Part shown: one piece after another, positions 33,031 to 44,599 of the stretch
Numbering within the stretch: position 1 is the stretch's first letter
Layout of the letters: every line of letters starts with the position of its first letter
Source: Takakia lepidozioides
Lineage: Eukaryota > Streptophyta > Takakiopsida > Takakiales > Takakiaceae
Assembly (NCBI GenBank): GCA_030704615.1
Contig: CM060731.1
Coordinates: 2,232,001 to 2,296,000 of the forward strand
Direction of reading: 5' to 3'
Length of the DNA stretch: 64,000 bases
Translations under genes and position numbers: made by a program
Notes under the pieces: model-generated
Told to the model about the DNA's origin: nothing
Databases searched by the model: none
The model's input: the letters and a program-made list of their open reading frames with translations, nothing else

Positions 33031-33743
33031 ATCATGTCACTTTATATTCATCTCTCCTCCAACGTAACACTACCTCACAATGATCACTTCCGACTCCTTA
33101 CAAACACTTACCACGCCCACGACGGTTATCTTGTTCATCTCACCAGCAGATCGCGATGCCACTGCCAAGACACACACAAGCCTACCCTGCCCGACTCCCC
33201 CTCACACACTCTCCACTCTCGACACCCCCACCCGCTTGTACCCCGATTGACCCACCCACTCCGTCCCCCCTACACCCTCCACATGGTTGCATTACAACCC
33301 AGCCACGTCCCCCACCCAAATCAAATTAAATCTCCCCGTCGTCCACAACCGACACTTCAATATCCTTACACCAAAATCCACACGGATACATCATTACCCT
33401 ACTTAGAGAATTTCATCCATCCTGTTCCACTAAGTACAATACTCATCTCATGACTTATACGTTCATACCCCCGCAACACTACACTCAACCCAAACATTCA
33501 TCTCCCCTTCTCATCCTCAATCCACCAATACACCACATACAACGCATATACGCTATACTTTCAGGACAATACGGTCTCACTCAAACCAGCATATCAACAT
33601 CTATCTGACCACTTCATGCCATTTCTCACCAACTCACCTATCACCCAACCCGCAACCACATACCCAATATCCACTTTTGGCCTCCCTACTTGTGACTTCC
33701 CTGCCCTTGCCCAAGCTACCTCCGAACTCACCCAATACCAGCC
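33031..33743 (+). other. C-rich low-complexity coding-like stretch
   Basis: The plus strand is strongly C-rich with Pro/His/Thr-rich open stretches and no recognisable domain. Composition resembles the sense strand of the non-LTR elements here. It ends exactly where the PPR fragment begins. Confidence 0.3.
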
Positions 33744-34019
33744 GTTGCCAATGTCTGTGCCAGCCTCGCAGCCTGGGAGATGGGCAAGGAGGTCCATGCT
33801 GACATTCAAAAGGCTGGAATTGTGCCAGATACCATACTAGAAACTGCCTTGCTTGACATGTATACCAAATGCGGGAACATTGAGGAGGCCCGTCAAGTGT
33901 TTGACAAGATAGCCCAACGCAGTGTGGTCTCATGGAACGCAATAATTTCAGGATATGCCCAGCATTGGTGTGGTAGGGAGGCTTTGGAGATCTACGAGCA
34001 AATATACAAGAAAGGGTGA
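33744..34019 (+). pseudogene. PPR fragment (about two repeat units)
   Basis: The frame reads VCASLAAWEMGKEVHADIQK, then LLDMYTKCGNIEEARQVFDK, then VVSWNAIISGYAQHWCGREA, and ends with a stop after EIYEQIYKKG. This is the typical PLS-type PPR repeat of editing factors. The fragment begins and ends abruptly with no start codon, no other repeats and no DYW domain, so it is a dispersed gene piece. The frame itself is intact, suggesting a fairly recent origin. Confidence 0.85.
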
Positions 34020-35350
34020 CACCCAATCAAGTCATGTTTGTTTGTGAGTGGCAGTATGGCTGCATCATCGGAGTTCCCTCGCCGGGAGCATTCCTTTGAG
34101 TATCGGGTGATCGGACTCTATCACATCATTTCCAGCACCAGGACTGGTGACGTACGTGGCCCCGAGGCCACAATGATTTGCAGATTGATGCGACGGCGCA
34201 TCTTGACCATTGTAGAGGAGGAGGCAGTGTTTCACGTGAGCATGAGCAGAAAATTTTGTGAGCACAAGAGGTATAATACTTAATTTTGGAGAATATTCCC
34301 CTTAATTCTGAGCCCGAACCTAACCCGAACCTAACCCAAAGCAAAAACCCTGCCTCCCTGCCATAGACCCCGACGTCGGTCGTAGTTCCGCGCAGAACTG
34401 CAGATTCAAGCAGGAAGGATGAATCCGCGGAATACACGCGTCTTCCGCGGTAATACAAGACCATACATTCTGGGTGGGGAGGAGGACAGGAAAATGGAGG
34501 ACGATGGAATTGGATGAGAGTGATTTGGAATATCCAACGTAGAGCATGCCCCCATGCACTGCGGCGGGTATTCCATCTCACCGCCTTCCAATGTACCACC
34601 ACCTGGAAGTGAATATCACCTATGATATATATACATGGGATTGAAGTATCTGCAAACGATATGGGATAATGCAAGCGGCCGGACCAGGAAAAGAGATGAC
34701 AAACCATATGGAAATCCCAGCCGAACTGCGCTTGAAATTAATGATTTGGTTTGGAGGAACGTTGGAGTTAATTTGACAAGAAAGGATGGTAACGTTTGGG
34801 AATATGTTACCCGCACGCCCGCAGTTCCGCATGGAACTGTGTGCCAAAGCGACACAGGAAAATGTTGGGCCTCAGTTACTCGCACGCCCGCAGTTCCGTG
34901 CGGAATTGCGTACGGTCAACGCGGTACATGAGAATGTGGGGTCTGTTGGGACATTGAATACTGGAATATGTGTAGTTCCGTGCGGAACTGACATGTATTA
35001 ATAGACCCGCCTGTTGACCTTGCACTTTCCACCTCCCGCAATTCCGCATGGGATGGCGAACTGGAAGAGACGGCAACACTAGTTGACCAAGAGAATGACC
35101 CTGTTCGAGCCGACATCTTGTTCAACAACACTGAGCATGCGAATTTGTCCATGAACGGTGGCGTTCCGGTCAGGGGGGCAATGGAGAAGTCCCCTGCCTT
35201 CTTCCAAACACTAACCTCACTGTCGGCACAGGTAATTCTATGATCGCAGCCACTTTCTGCAGCCGGCATTTGTTGGCCTTCTCCAACGATAAGGAACTGC
35301 TGGAGAGCAAGCTAAACGGACTACATGTCGAAGTGCACTTGGACTTGAGT
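34020..35350. other. Intergenic region with AGTTCCGxxCGGAACT palindromes
   Basis: No gene is supported. Palindromic sites on the theme GCAGTTCCGYGCGGAAYTGC occur near 34385-34403, 34820-34838, 34888-34908, 34974-34989 (AGTTCCGTGCGGAACT, near-perfect) and 35038-35055. Two copies are preceded by the same phrase CGCACGCCC. Confidence 0.6.
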
Positions 35351-35867
35351 GGGAAGGCTACATGACTCTTCTCCAAAGCTCTGGACTTTCGACTATGCTC
35401 TGTATGCACTACTTACGTTGTTTATCACCTACCCGCACACACCTTATGTTAGACACCCCTACGTACTCTGCACCTTCCCGCCTGTCCACCAAATAATACC
35501 TATGGGCACTGCCCAGCTCCATCTCCCCGACCCCTGCTATGCTTCCGTCAAGATACTCATAATATAAGTATGCCCAATCTGTCTACCCCCTATATAGTGC
35601 ATATCTATGTCTCATTATTCCATATACCGCCAACTACACCCAACCCTGCACCACACTGGCCTCACTATTTCCATACGAGTCACCGTTTGTTCTCTCTATA
35701 TGCTGCAGTTCCAGAATCAACAAGATACGCTTACCACATGTCATGCTGCTCAGCACAAGCTCATGGTTTCTGCTACACTCAACGACTACTCAAGTCAAAC
35801 GGTCTTTACTGGAAAGACTGTCACATGAGATATTTGAATTTCCTTGTGCAAATAAATTACGCATACC

Positions 35868-36125
35868 AGCTCCTTGAGCTGCTTACATTCTTCCACATCT
35901 CCTATCAGCTCCTTGAGCTACATACAAATTTACACAGATACTCTCACTCCCTGAGCTGCTTACATTCTTCCACATTTTCTATCAGCTCCCTGAGCTGCAC
36001 ACAATCTCACACACCTACTTACAACTCCCTGACCTGCTTACATTCTCTCACAATCCCTACCAGCTCCTGGAGCTGCACACAAACTCACACATATACTATC
36101 AGCTCCCTGAGCTACAGACTACTAC
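35868..36125 (+). repeat. Minisatellite with CAGCTCCYTGAGCT units
   Basis: About eight irregular units of roughly 28-48 bp. Each contains CTCCNTGAGCTRC followed by TTACATTCTTCCACA or ACACAATCTCACACA. The core AGCTCCTTGAGCT is itself palindromic. Confidence 0.75.
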
Positions 36126-36498
36126 AAACAAGAAGACCCAGCTCCCCGAACTACCTCTATCTCTACATACCTACAAACGGATACACTCATGTCAGGTTTA
36201 CGTGCCCAGATACGCATTACATGTACATGACCAGACATCCAGTACCCATATCATTGACACCCAATAGCAACCGCGTATACTTCCCTATAATCAACCCTCT
36301 CCTTACATCATCTGCTATGAGACCCAACAACGGGTATTCCCCTATAATCAACCGTCTGTCTACATCACCTACGGTGTGCCCACATTCTGCACCCACACTG
36401 CTACACCTGATCTATACGCTACTCTACAAAACAATACCCCACCCCCCATACCGTATACTACCCCGTACAAAAATACCCAGATCCCCCAAACACATACT

Positions 36499-36503
36499 AC
36501 ACT
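36499..36503. repeat. Target site duplication (left) of element 2
   Basis: ACACT directly before the TG of the 5' LTR, repeated at 49423-49427 directly after the CA of the 3' LTR. Confidence 0.9.
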
Positions 36504-37388
36504 TGTTAGAGGACTGTCTGGGACATAGGCACTTTTACGGGATCTGTGGGGTACCCTTAATTTTTGCACAGACTGAGACCAACAGGAGCCTTAGGGGTGA
36601 CAACAGCACACTTTAGGGGGGGGTTACACAGCCCGTCACAGCCAACACAGCCCGTCACAGCCAACACAGCTCGTCACAGTCCGACACAGCTGACACAGCC
36701 CAACACAGTCGCACAGCCAGTCACAGCTTGACACAGCTGTCACGACCATAGGGAACGGATAGCAGGACAATGAACGACTGTGGGGAACAACATCTGCGAA
36801 TGGAACATGTTAGTTCACGGATGACGGTTAGTGAGGGAAACGGTTAGAACAACGGGTAGGAAGATAAAGCCATGAACAAGGACTGGAAAATGATCACTTC
36901 TTGGGGGGACTTCGGACATCACTGGGGGGAAATGAGGCAGAGAGCGCATCTCTGAGCAGAAAGAGGGAGAGCACGGAGTAGGAGGAGGACGATCTGTTGA
37001 TGCTTGATGAATGCAAGCAGTAGAGTTGTAATGTAGAGCAGATTAGAGACTCCATGGCTTCAGCCTGATACTTGATAGATATTAATCTGATACATACTTC
37101 ATACTCACACTGTGTAGAGAGATCTGAGTGAAGCTGTGGAATGAATGGATGAGTTGATGGAATCCGATAGATTGCTGAAGCAAACTGATACTTAATTACC
37201 AACAGTAAAGTAACTAGCTAACATGAATGCGGGAAGGAAAACAAATAGGAAACACCCCCATTATACACTAGTTGTAGGTCATGACTGATTGTTCTGAGCG
37301 GGTTGAGTGCTTAGAGATTTCCAACTCTTCTATCTTGGAGTTTCCGCCTCGGATAGCGAAGGGATGGGTGAGTAAAAGCCGCGCGACA
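36504..37388 (+). mobile_element. 5' LTR of element 2
   Basis: 885 bp, starting TGTTAGAGGACTGTCTGGG and ending GCCGCGCGACA. It matches 48529-49422 along its whole length, apart from rearrangements in the CACAGCC tract (36625-36745). Confidence 0.95.
36625..36745 (+). repeat. CACAGCC tract in the 5' LTR of element 2
   Basis: Irregular tandem CACAGCCCGT / CACAGCCAA units. Copy number and order differ from those of the 3' LTR. Confidence 0.8.
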
Positions 37389-37390
37389 TT

Positions 37391-37408
37391 TGGCGACCAT
37401 ACTGGGGA
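37391..37408 (+). promoter_or_regulatory. Primer binding site of element 2
   Basis: TGGCGACCATACTGGGGA lies two bases after the 5' LTR. It follows the TGGCGCC...GGGGA pattern common in plant gypsy elements that are primed by a tRNA (tRNA-Asp type), with several changes. Confidence 0.6.
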
Positions 37409-37409
37409 A

Positions 37410-37889
37410 CTGGGTCATGAACAACCAGATGTGATAGGCATCTGGTGGGATCATGGTGGTTGGAGAATTAAAGAATTTGATGTGAATCAAATTCCTTGTG
37501 AAACTGAGAATGAAAGATTGTCCAAACGATTCTTTCAGAGGTTCTTGGAATTGCCAGACGGTTGTAAAGAAAACATTCTTAAGAGAGTGCATGATGTTGA
37601 TCCTGAATGGGGTCTGGAGAAAGGAGTGATAAAGATTTATTAGGTGGCCTGTAGAGGAAGAGCACATTGGTTACCAACACTGGTTTATGAGATAGCATTG
37701 CTATCCATTAAGCGAGTAGAGTTTGAAGGCTGGGAGGAAAGAAAGGTGAATGTTTTTACTCATATGCATAAAGAGCTTGTACTGGTAAAGAATTGGATTC
37801 CCAAAGGATATTTTGTGGATCAAACTCACACCAAGAACAGCTTTCCAGACTTGTTTGCCATATGGTTATATGGTAACGGAGACTTCTAG
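37410..37889 (+). pseudogene. Gag N-terminal region of element 2
   Basis: Downstream of the primer site an open frame reads QPDVIGIWWDHGGWRIKEF and RFFQRFLELPDGCKENIL, and stops at 37643. After that stop, similar aromatic-rich sequence continues to 37889 (WLPTLVYEIALLSIKRVEF, a FTHMHKELVLVKNW segment). It is an unrecognised N-terminal domain, probably part of gag, now broken. Confidence 0.5.
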
Positions 37890-38169
37890 TATAGCCAAGG
37901 GTGCATTGAAGCTTGAAAGAAACCCAGGCATATATGAGAGATATTACAGAAGAGAGTTTTGGTTATTGCCACATTAAAAGAAATGAAAGACATGGGACAT
38001 GAGTGATGAAAGAGAAGCTAGACGCCAGAGATATTCAGCAAAAAGAGAAAGCTATCTGAAAGCTAATTATCCATATCTTTGGGAGAGAGGAATAGACATA
38101 GGGGAATCATCTGGACCTCTCACACCATTAAGATCATAGAGTACATCACCCATACCGGAAGAACTAGAG

Positions 38170-39722
38170 TTGGATGCCACTCCTTCTTTTTCTTTGCAAG
38201 AAAGATTAAGGGAATTGGTACGGGAAGAAGATCAATCACGAGGTGAAAGATCTGAGGTACATCCCTGGATAAAAGATTTGACAGAAATCTTTGATAAGAG
38301 TTGGCATGGAACACCAAAAGCAGGAACTCCAGTTTCTGAAGCGGAAGGTGAAGAAGGAGGAGAGGATGTGGCAGAGCCAACGGAGAGTTCAGACTCTCCA
38401 ACACCATTGCAGTTGAGTTACATGAGTGAAGAAGAAACCCAAGGGCAGAACTTGGAGGATGAAAATAGAGAGAAGAAATTGGAAGAAGGAAGGAGTATGA
38501 AGAAGTAGACCCAACAGCTGAGGTTGAGACTACAACCAGGACATCCCAACCCGTTGGACCTGGATCAAGTGGAGCACTTGGATCACAGGCCAACGAAGGT
38601 GTCGGCTCAGGGGGATCAGGCGGGCTGCCTGGATCTGGCTCTGGGGGGACAGGGAGTGTGGGAAGTAGTGCAACTGGAGCTGGGAATACTGTGAATATCG
38701 TGGGGCCAGTAGCAGGGAGTGCTCGAGGGCCACCACTTGGTGGAAGATCCACCACAACAACAACAGGTCCTGAAGGACTAGCACCAGCAAGGGTGCAAGC
38801 ACCTATCAGTGGGCAGAAGGTAGGGCCACAGATGGCGTTACAACCAACACGGGCAAAACCACCTTTTCCAATATATTCAGGAAAAGGGGATCCCGATGTA
38901 CACATTAGCCAATTTGAGCACATGTGTATAGTGAACAATGAGAATGGCGATGATGCCAAGATGAGATTGTTTCCTTCTTCACTTATCAAGAAAACAAGTG
39001 AATGGTATGCAAGATTCCTTGATAATCATTTCCTAACTTGGAATGGCTTGAATACAACATTCCGAAATAGGTTCAGGACAAGTAAAACTGAGGATGAAGT
39101 GTATGGAAGTTTACAACAGTTAAAGCAAAAGAAGCATGAAACTGTTGAGGAGTATATGGAAAAGATGGAATTGATGATGAAAAAGCTGGCTGCTGTACCA
39201 GCACCAGGTTTACAGAAGACTTGGTTTGTGAGTGGACTAAGACCAGAGTTGCAGAAGAAAGTGGATATGTTACCCCATAATACAGTGGAGGCGGCATTTG
39301 AAACTGCAAACAGAATTGAGCAATTGGGAATGCTCAGGAGAGAGAAAAGGGATGATGAGGACTCTGAGGATGTGTCAGATGAAGAAGAAGAGCAAGAACT
39401 GAAAAAGAAGAGTAAGAGAAATGAGAAGTTGAAGAGGGATAACTACGAGAAAAGATTAGAAGAAATCTTGAAGAAGTATGCCACAGAGGCTGCAACACAT
39501 TGGAGGAAGGGTGTTTGGTGTGCAAAGTGCCAGAATGAAGGCCATACCACCACTGAATGCCACATGAAGGAGAAACACTGTACTATCTGTAAAATGGATA
39601 ACCATTCTACTGATTATTGTTACTACAACAGAAGGACAGCAGCTAGAGAACCTAGGCAAGTAAGGGTGCATCAAGTGCAGCCCCAGCCAAGAAGAAACAT
39701 TGATCAGCTATGGTATGCATAG
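38170..39722 (+). pseudogene. Gag of element 2 with zinc knuckles
   Basis: An N-terminal acidic part (38170-38508) and a Gly/Ser/Thr-rich linker lead by one frame change into the capsid-like core: PPFPIYSGKGDPDVHISQFE, then SSLIKKTSEWYARFL and the YMEKMELMMKKLA helices. Two CCHC knuckles follow: CAKCQNEGHTTTEC (39518-39560) and CTICKMDNHSTDYC (39579-39621). These bind element RNA in the particle. The core frame (38658-39722) is open. Confidence 0.85.
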
Positions 39723-40250
39723 TGGTTATAACAATGGCATGGAAGGGAGAGGTAATTCAAGAGGGAATTACCAAGGAAATTCCAGAGGCAACTATCAGGG
39801 TAATCCAAGGGGGAATTACCAGCCCGGGAATCAGGATTACAGAAATAATCCAAGAGCAGACCAGGGCGAGGACCCAATGGTGAAGAACTATGTTACTATT
39901 GTAATCAGCCAGGACATCGCAAGGCAGCCTGTTCATTCTGGATTAGACACCAGAATGAGATGAGAGCTCCTGTGAATGAGGGCCCAGTGGTGGCAGCTCA
40001 CATGGTTAGGCCATGTGTTGTACCAGAAGTAAGTACAATGATAGTAACAAGAAGCAAAGCCAAACTAATACCTCTAGTAGTTGAGGAAGATGATGATAAT
40101 GAAGGTGGCAGTGATATGCCTGAAGATGATGAGGCTTGGAGAGATGAGAAGGAACTGCACAAGGAAGTGGCAGATACCATAAGGGAAATGCAGAAGAGTA
40201 CTGATATTCCTGTGGCAGATTCCTCTGATTCTGATGGAGAAGAAGAATGA
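39700..40250 (+). CDS. Gag C-terminus with Gly/Asn/Arg repeats and third zinc knuckle (element 2)
   Basis: The first frame has repeats of GNSRGNYQ and GNPRGNYQ (39735-39840). One base shift later the sequence reads ELCYYCNQPGHRKAACSFW, a third CCHC knuckle at about 39884-39940, continuous with the ORF 39960-40250. The end is acidic with WRDEKELHKEVADTI, the block that is also the first recognisable part of element A. Confidence 0.65.
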
Positions 40251-40317
40251 GTGAGGATGAAAGGAAGAAAGAAGATGCAGACATGCAAAGTAATGAAGGG
40301 ACTTTGGCTGACGTAAT

Positions 40318-40834
40318 ATGCCAGACCAAAGAGAGATTACCATTGGACAGCTATTGGCTGTGGCACCTTATTGTAGACACAGGCTGTATCAAGCAATCAA
40401 TCGAATTGCCCAGGAGACAGGAAACACAGACCTGAACAGCAAGGTGACCAGTTATAATGTGAAGCCGGAAGGGCGAGAAACAGTCATGGACTTTGATGAT
40501 TCTATGCCAGTAATCCAATTGAGAATTGGAAGCACAGAACTAACTGATGTACTGATAGATAGAGGCTCTGGAGTAAATATCATGACAGACCAATTAAGAA
40601 AGAAGCTTGGTCTAAGTAACATGAAACCAACCCCCATTTACAGTAACAATGGCAGATCAAAGGAGTGTACAGCCATTGGGATTAATAAGAGGAGTTAAGA
40701 TACAGATACAGAAGATGATCTTTATGATCACAGTAACTGTGTTGAAGATGGATGAAGTCATGGAGGCTTACTCCTTATTATTGGGACGTCCGTGGCTGAA
40801 ACAGGCCAGGGTATTCCATGACTGGAATTCTTAG
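40318..40834 (+). pseudogene. Aspartic protease of element 2
   Basis: The frame reads VIQLRIGSTELTDVLIDRGS. The active-site triplet, normally D-S/T-G, is D-R-G here, which should abolish activity. After a shift near 40690 the C-terminal part follows with the conserved SLLLGRPWLKQARVFHDW. The domain would process gag-pol. The frame break and D-R-G both argue for a dead copy. Confidence 0.8.
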
Positions 40835-40843
40835 TTACTAACC

Positions 40844-41434
40844 GTGCATAATGGGATGCACGAGATACAAATTACCACAAGAAATCTAGTAGATTACCTG
40901 CTACGAGAAGACCTCGAGGGGTCAGAGAGTATGACTGGAGAGGAGGACTGGATGAGGAGCAGGAAGCTACCCTGTTTGCTGCACACCAGAGTGGGAGCAG
41001 TTGCAGAGATGCGGCTGGAAGGCCTAAGTTGTTTAAGAGGTATCTGCTGTGGTGTAGTGTCAGTAACACCAATTGAAGAAGAAACCAGCAGTTACCCATC
41101 ACATTTCTATGACGAAAGAGAAGGAGAAATGGAAATCCTAGAGGAACCAGCCACTGTGAGTTTACAGGATGAAGTGGTGACTGGTTGGACAATCACAGCT
41201 GATGAGCAGGTGAGGGAAGTGAATGTGGGAACTAAAGAGGAACCAAGGATGGTGAAGGTAGGAGCTGATTTGGAGCCAGAATTCTTTGAAGAAGCTGAGA
41301 GTTTGTTCATCAAATACAGAGATGTATTTTCTTGGAGCTATGAGGATCTAAAAGGGATACCATCTAAAATCTGTCAGCATAAGATTGAACTGGAACCAGG
41401 GTCAGTACCAATCAGCAGGCAAGGTACAGAATGA
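40844..41434 (+). CDS. Linker and start of RT in element 2
   Basis: A 197-codon open frame links protease and RT. The last third carries the pre-RT block: a LFIKYRDVFSWSYEDLKGIP segment, then KICQHKIELEPGSVPI, the standard entry to Ty3/gypsy RT. The frame ends near 41434 just before RT block 1, one shift from the rest. Confidence 0.65.
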   Translation: MHNGMHEIQITTRNLVDYLLREDLEGSESMTGEEDWMRSRKLPCLLHTRVGAVAEMRLEGLSCLRGICCGVVSVTPIEEETSSYPSHFYDEREGEMEILEEPATVSLQDEVVTGWTITADEQVREVNVGTKEEPRMVKVGADLEPEFFEEAESLFIKYRDVFSWSYEDLKGIPSKICQHKIELEPGSVPISRQGTE

Positions 41435-42105
41435 ATCCCAACTACGCATAGAAGGTTGGAGAAGAGATCAAGAAGTTGGCTGAGGCTAAGTTTATATACC
41501 CAATGGAGTATACAACTTGGTTGTCACCCATTGTGATAGTTCCCAAGAAGAATGGTAAACTAAGAGTTTGTGTGAACTACAAGAAGCTGAATGCTTGTAC
41601 GAAGAAAGATCCTTTCCTTTGCCATTCACAGAAGCAGTATTGGACACTGTGGCAGGCCATGAGATGTACTCATTCATGGATGGCTTCAGTGGTTATAATC
41701 ATTTGCAAGTGGCAAAAGAAGACCAAGGAAAGATAGCTTTCATCACAGACTGGGGTGCTTATGCATACAACAAATCATGCCCTTTGGACTTTGTAATGCA
41801 CCAGCAACCTTTCACAGAGTGATAAGTGAATCTTTTCATGAGTATCTGGATGATTTCATGCAGGTGTTCTTGGATGATTTCAGTGTGTACAGCTCTAAGA
41901 ATGAGCACTTGCATAAATTGGAGTTATGTCTGGCCAGATGCAGATAAGAGGTCTGGGCCTGAATCCAGAGAAGTGTACTTTCTGTGTGAACTCAGGGGGT
42001 GCTTCTGGGACACATTGTGTGTAAGAGGGACTTCTTGTGGATCCCAGGAAGACAGAGGCCATTAAAGCCTCTCCACCCAACAAATGTTAAGAGTCTAAGG
42101 AGATT
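41435..42105 (+). pseudogene. Reverse transcriptase of element 2, frameshifted
   Basis: Pieces in three frames match RT blocks in order: WLSPIVIVPKKNGKLRVCVN, FSFMDGFSGYNHLQVA with its catalytic Asp, ITDWGAYAYN, MPFGLCNAPATFHRV in another frame, and VFLDDFSVY (the x-x-D-D box, FLDD). At least four shifts break it. Confidence 0.85.
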
Positions 42106-42700
42106 CCTTGGGCAAACCAGTTATTACAGAAGATTTGTCAAAAGGTATGCACAAATAGCAGCACCATTGAGCAAGCTTCTGAAGAAAGATGCAGTGTTTG
42201 CATGGACAGCTGAATGTCAACGGGCTTTTGAGGAACTTACATTGTCAGTAACAACTACACCTGTGCTGATTACCCTCACTGGCATGTATATGTTCATGGA
42301 TGCCAAGAGTTGGGAGCGGTGTTAGCCCAGAATGTTACAGGAAATATAGATTCACCTGTGTACTATGCTAGCAGGTTGATGAACAGTGCTGAAAGGAACT
42401 ATAGCACAACTGAAAGAGAAGCACTGGCAATGATTTATGCAGTCAAGAAATTCAGGCATTACCTATTGGGAAGAAGTTTATGTTTTATGTGGATCACCAG
42501 GCTCTGATATATCTGGTGAACAAACCTTTGATAAGTGGAAGGATAGCAAGTGGTTAATAATCTTGCACGAGTTTGAGTTCGAGTTGTTTACAAGCCTGGC
42601 CGTTTGCATCTTGTGGCAGATCATTTGTCACGACTAACAACAGGAGAGGCCGCCACAGGAGTAGACGATCAATTACCTGATGCGAGTTTATTTGTAATGG
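42106..42700 (+). pseudogene. RNase H of element 2
   Basis: RT connection FLGQTSYYRRFVKRYAQIAA and [15 protein letters not shown] lead to RNase H: MFMDA with the first Asp, [19 protein letters not shown], and [17 protein letters not shown] with the Glu. The VDHQ block is present out of frame (42485-42510). Compared with element A the protein is close but shifted at about 42305 and 42480. Confidence 0.8.
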
Positions 42701-42879
42701 AGGTGCAGGAAGTGCAGATGAATGGTTAGATTGGCAGTGGCCAATCAGATACTACCTTACTCATGGTCAGTGCCCACCTAGTTATGGTAAGGAGCAGAGG
42801 AAGAGAATCGCTATCAAGGCTTTTACCTTATACTATGGTAGGAAGCAGAATGTATAAGCTAGGACCTGATGGAGTACTA

Positions 42880-43990
42880 AACGATGCTTGTACCACCATG
42901 AAGTAAAAAGTTTTGGAGGAAGTTCATAAAGGAGTGGCTGGAGGTCATTTTGGAGAAGAGACTACCAGTAGGAAAATACTACTCGCAGGTTACTGGTGGC
43001 CTACTTTGTTCAAAGATGTACACAAGTATTGTCAGAGTTGTGATGAATGTCAGAGGCTAGGACCTTTGCAGAGATCTGGAAGATGGCCTTGCATCCTACA
43101 ATGCCTACGGAACCATTTCAGAAATGGGGACTAGACTTTGTTGGACCAATTAACCACCAGCCAAGAATACACAGAACAGGTACATAATTACAGCCACTGA
43201 TTATACTACGAAGTGGGTGGAAGCTAAAGCTTTGAGGGACAACACAGCCAAGTCCACAGCAAGGTTCCTGTATGAGAACATACTTACACGATTTGGCTGT
43301 CCCTTGGAATTTATCAGTGATCAGGGAAGTCACTTCATTAATGAGACCATTGAATTATTGACTAAAGAGTTCATGATTGTGCATAGGAAAGTACAACATA
43401 TTACCCACAGGGTAATGGGCAGGCAGAGGCTACCAACAAAATACTATGTACTATCTTGGCTAAGATAGTCAATGCAAACAGAACGGATTGGGATACAAAG
43501 CTGCTGACAGCTTTGTGGTCATACAGGACTTCATATAAAGTCACCACTAAGTATACACCATTCCAATTAGTTTATGGTATGGAAGCTTTACTTCCAGTGG
43601 AATTCCTGTTACCTACCATGAGAACGGAATGGGGAAAGAGAATGGAATTGCAAGATTCAATTAAGGTCAGGAAACATGAATTATACCATGTGGAAGAAGT
43701 ACGTGCTGATGCAGCTGATAACATGACCAGAATTCAGATGAAGAGAAAGGAACAGTTTGATGAAGGCAGTAAAGACTTTTAAGACGGGAGATTTGGTTCT
43801 CTGGTTGCAGAAGAAGGGAAAGATTAAAGCTTCTAAGCTTAAATCACCATGGAAAGACCTTATGTCATACAGAAATGTATGATAACAACACCGCCATGTT
43901 ACAAACCATTAACAAAGAGATGCTGGGAAGAGTCAATGCCAATAAGTTGAAGGGGTACAGTGGTATCCATGACAAACCATTGCAGCATGA
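42880..43990 (+). pseudogene. Integrase of element 2
   Basis: Zinc domain (HKGVAGGHFGEETTSRKILL, then CQSCDECQRLG), core pieces [19 protein letters not shown] and FISDQGSHF, and the Glu-containing GNGQAEATN block in a shifted frame near 43415. Then TDWDTKLLTALWSYRTSYKV and the C-terminal domain with DGDLVLW-type residues near 43780. Stops and shifts are frequent. The order and contents match the integrase of element A. Confidence 0.85.
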
Positions 43991-44094
43991 TTTGCATGTT
44001 GAAACGCAAAGCAGTCACGGGCTGCGCCAGTGATACCAACGGAGTATGGAGCACTTGTCGCTAGCCGAGCATATATGACCAGGGCGGGCAGAAC

Positions 44095-44270
44095 AAGGCG
44101 ACACAGCCTATCACAGCCCAGCACGGCGCGACACAGCCTATCACAGCCCAACACAGGTATCATAGCCTATCACAACCTACCACAGCGTGTCCAGCCTATC
44201 ACAGCTTACCACAGTGCAACACAGCCTATGTAACCACAGTATGACACACCCTGTCACATCTCAACACACA
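44095..44270 (+). repeat. CACAGCC tract inside element 2, downstream of integrase
   Basis: Units of GACACAGCCTATCACAGCCC, very like those of the LTR tracts, here between integrase and the extra ORFs. This is an internal copy of an LTR-type minisatellite. Confidence 0.8.
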
Positions 44271-44599
44271 CATCCTACTAGGTTTACACAATCCATAGAA
44301 TCAGTGACATGTGGACGCAGGATAACTTCAGGGAAATGCCGCGGAAGAAAGGACGGAAGCCAGTTTAGAAAGGACACGTGGAAGTCAGGGCGCAACACAC
44401 AGCTGAGAAGGAAGTGCAAGAACAGGTCATCAGAAAGAGGACAAGAATGGCCGTCAAAATACCTACTTAGCACGTCAATTCGGATGAATGGCGGGCCCAT
44501 TAATGAATACGGAAAAAGGGCAACAGAACAAACGGCAAGTACAGAAAAGCGAAATTCTTGTCAAATGTTTTATCCTAGTGGACATCCCAGCAGGGAAAG

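Larger units (their letters stand above)
35351..36503 (+). other. C-rich stretch, pre-insertion flank of element 2
   Basis: The plus strand is C-rich with one long open frame (35570-36616) of low-complexity, Ser/Thr/Pro/Tyr-rich composition. The same type of sequence resumes at 49423, on the other side of element 2, so the two parts were once continuous. No domain is recognised. The open frame runs into the LTR and should not be taken as a gene. Confidence 0.4.

Noticed and set aside
35570-36616. Long plus-strand ORF of about 348 codons
   Set aside because: Low-complexity C-rich sequence containing a minisatellite, and it runs into the 5' LTR. No domain or codon evidence.
36894-37202. Minus-strand ORF repeated in the LTRs (also 48955-49236)
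   Set aside because: It recurs only because the LTRs are repeated. Composition and position fit LTR sequence, not a gene.
37281-37380. Short plus-strand ORF start conserved in all three LTRs (MTDCSE...)
   Set aside because: Sequence conservation is explained by LTR identity. In element 1 and in the 3' LTR of element 2 it runs into unrelated flanks.
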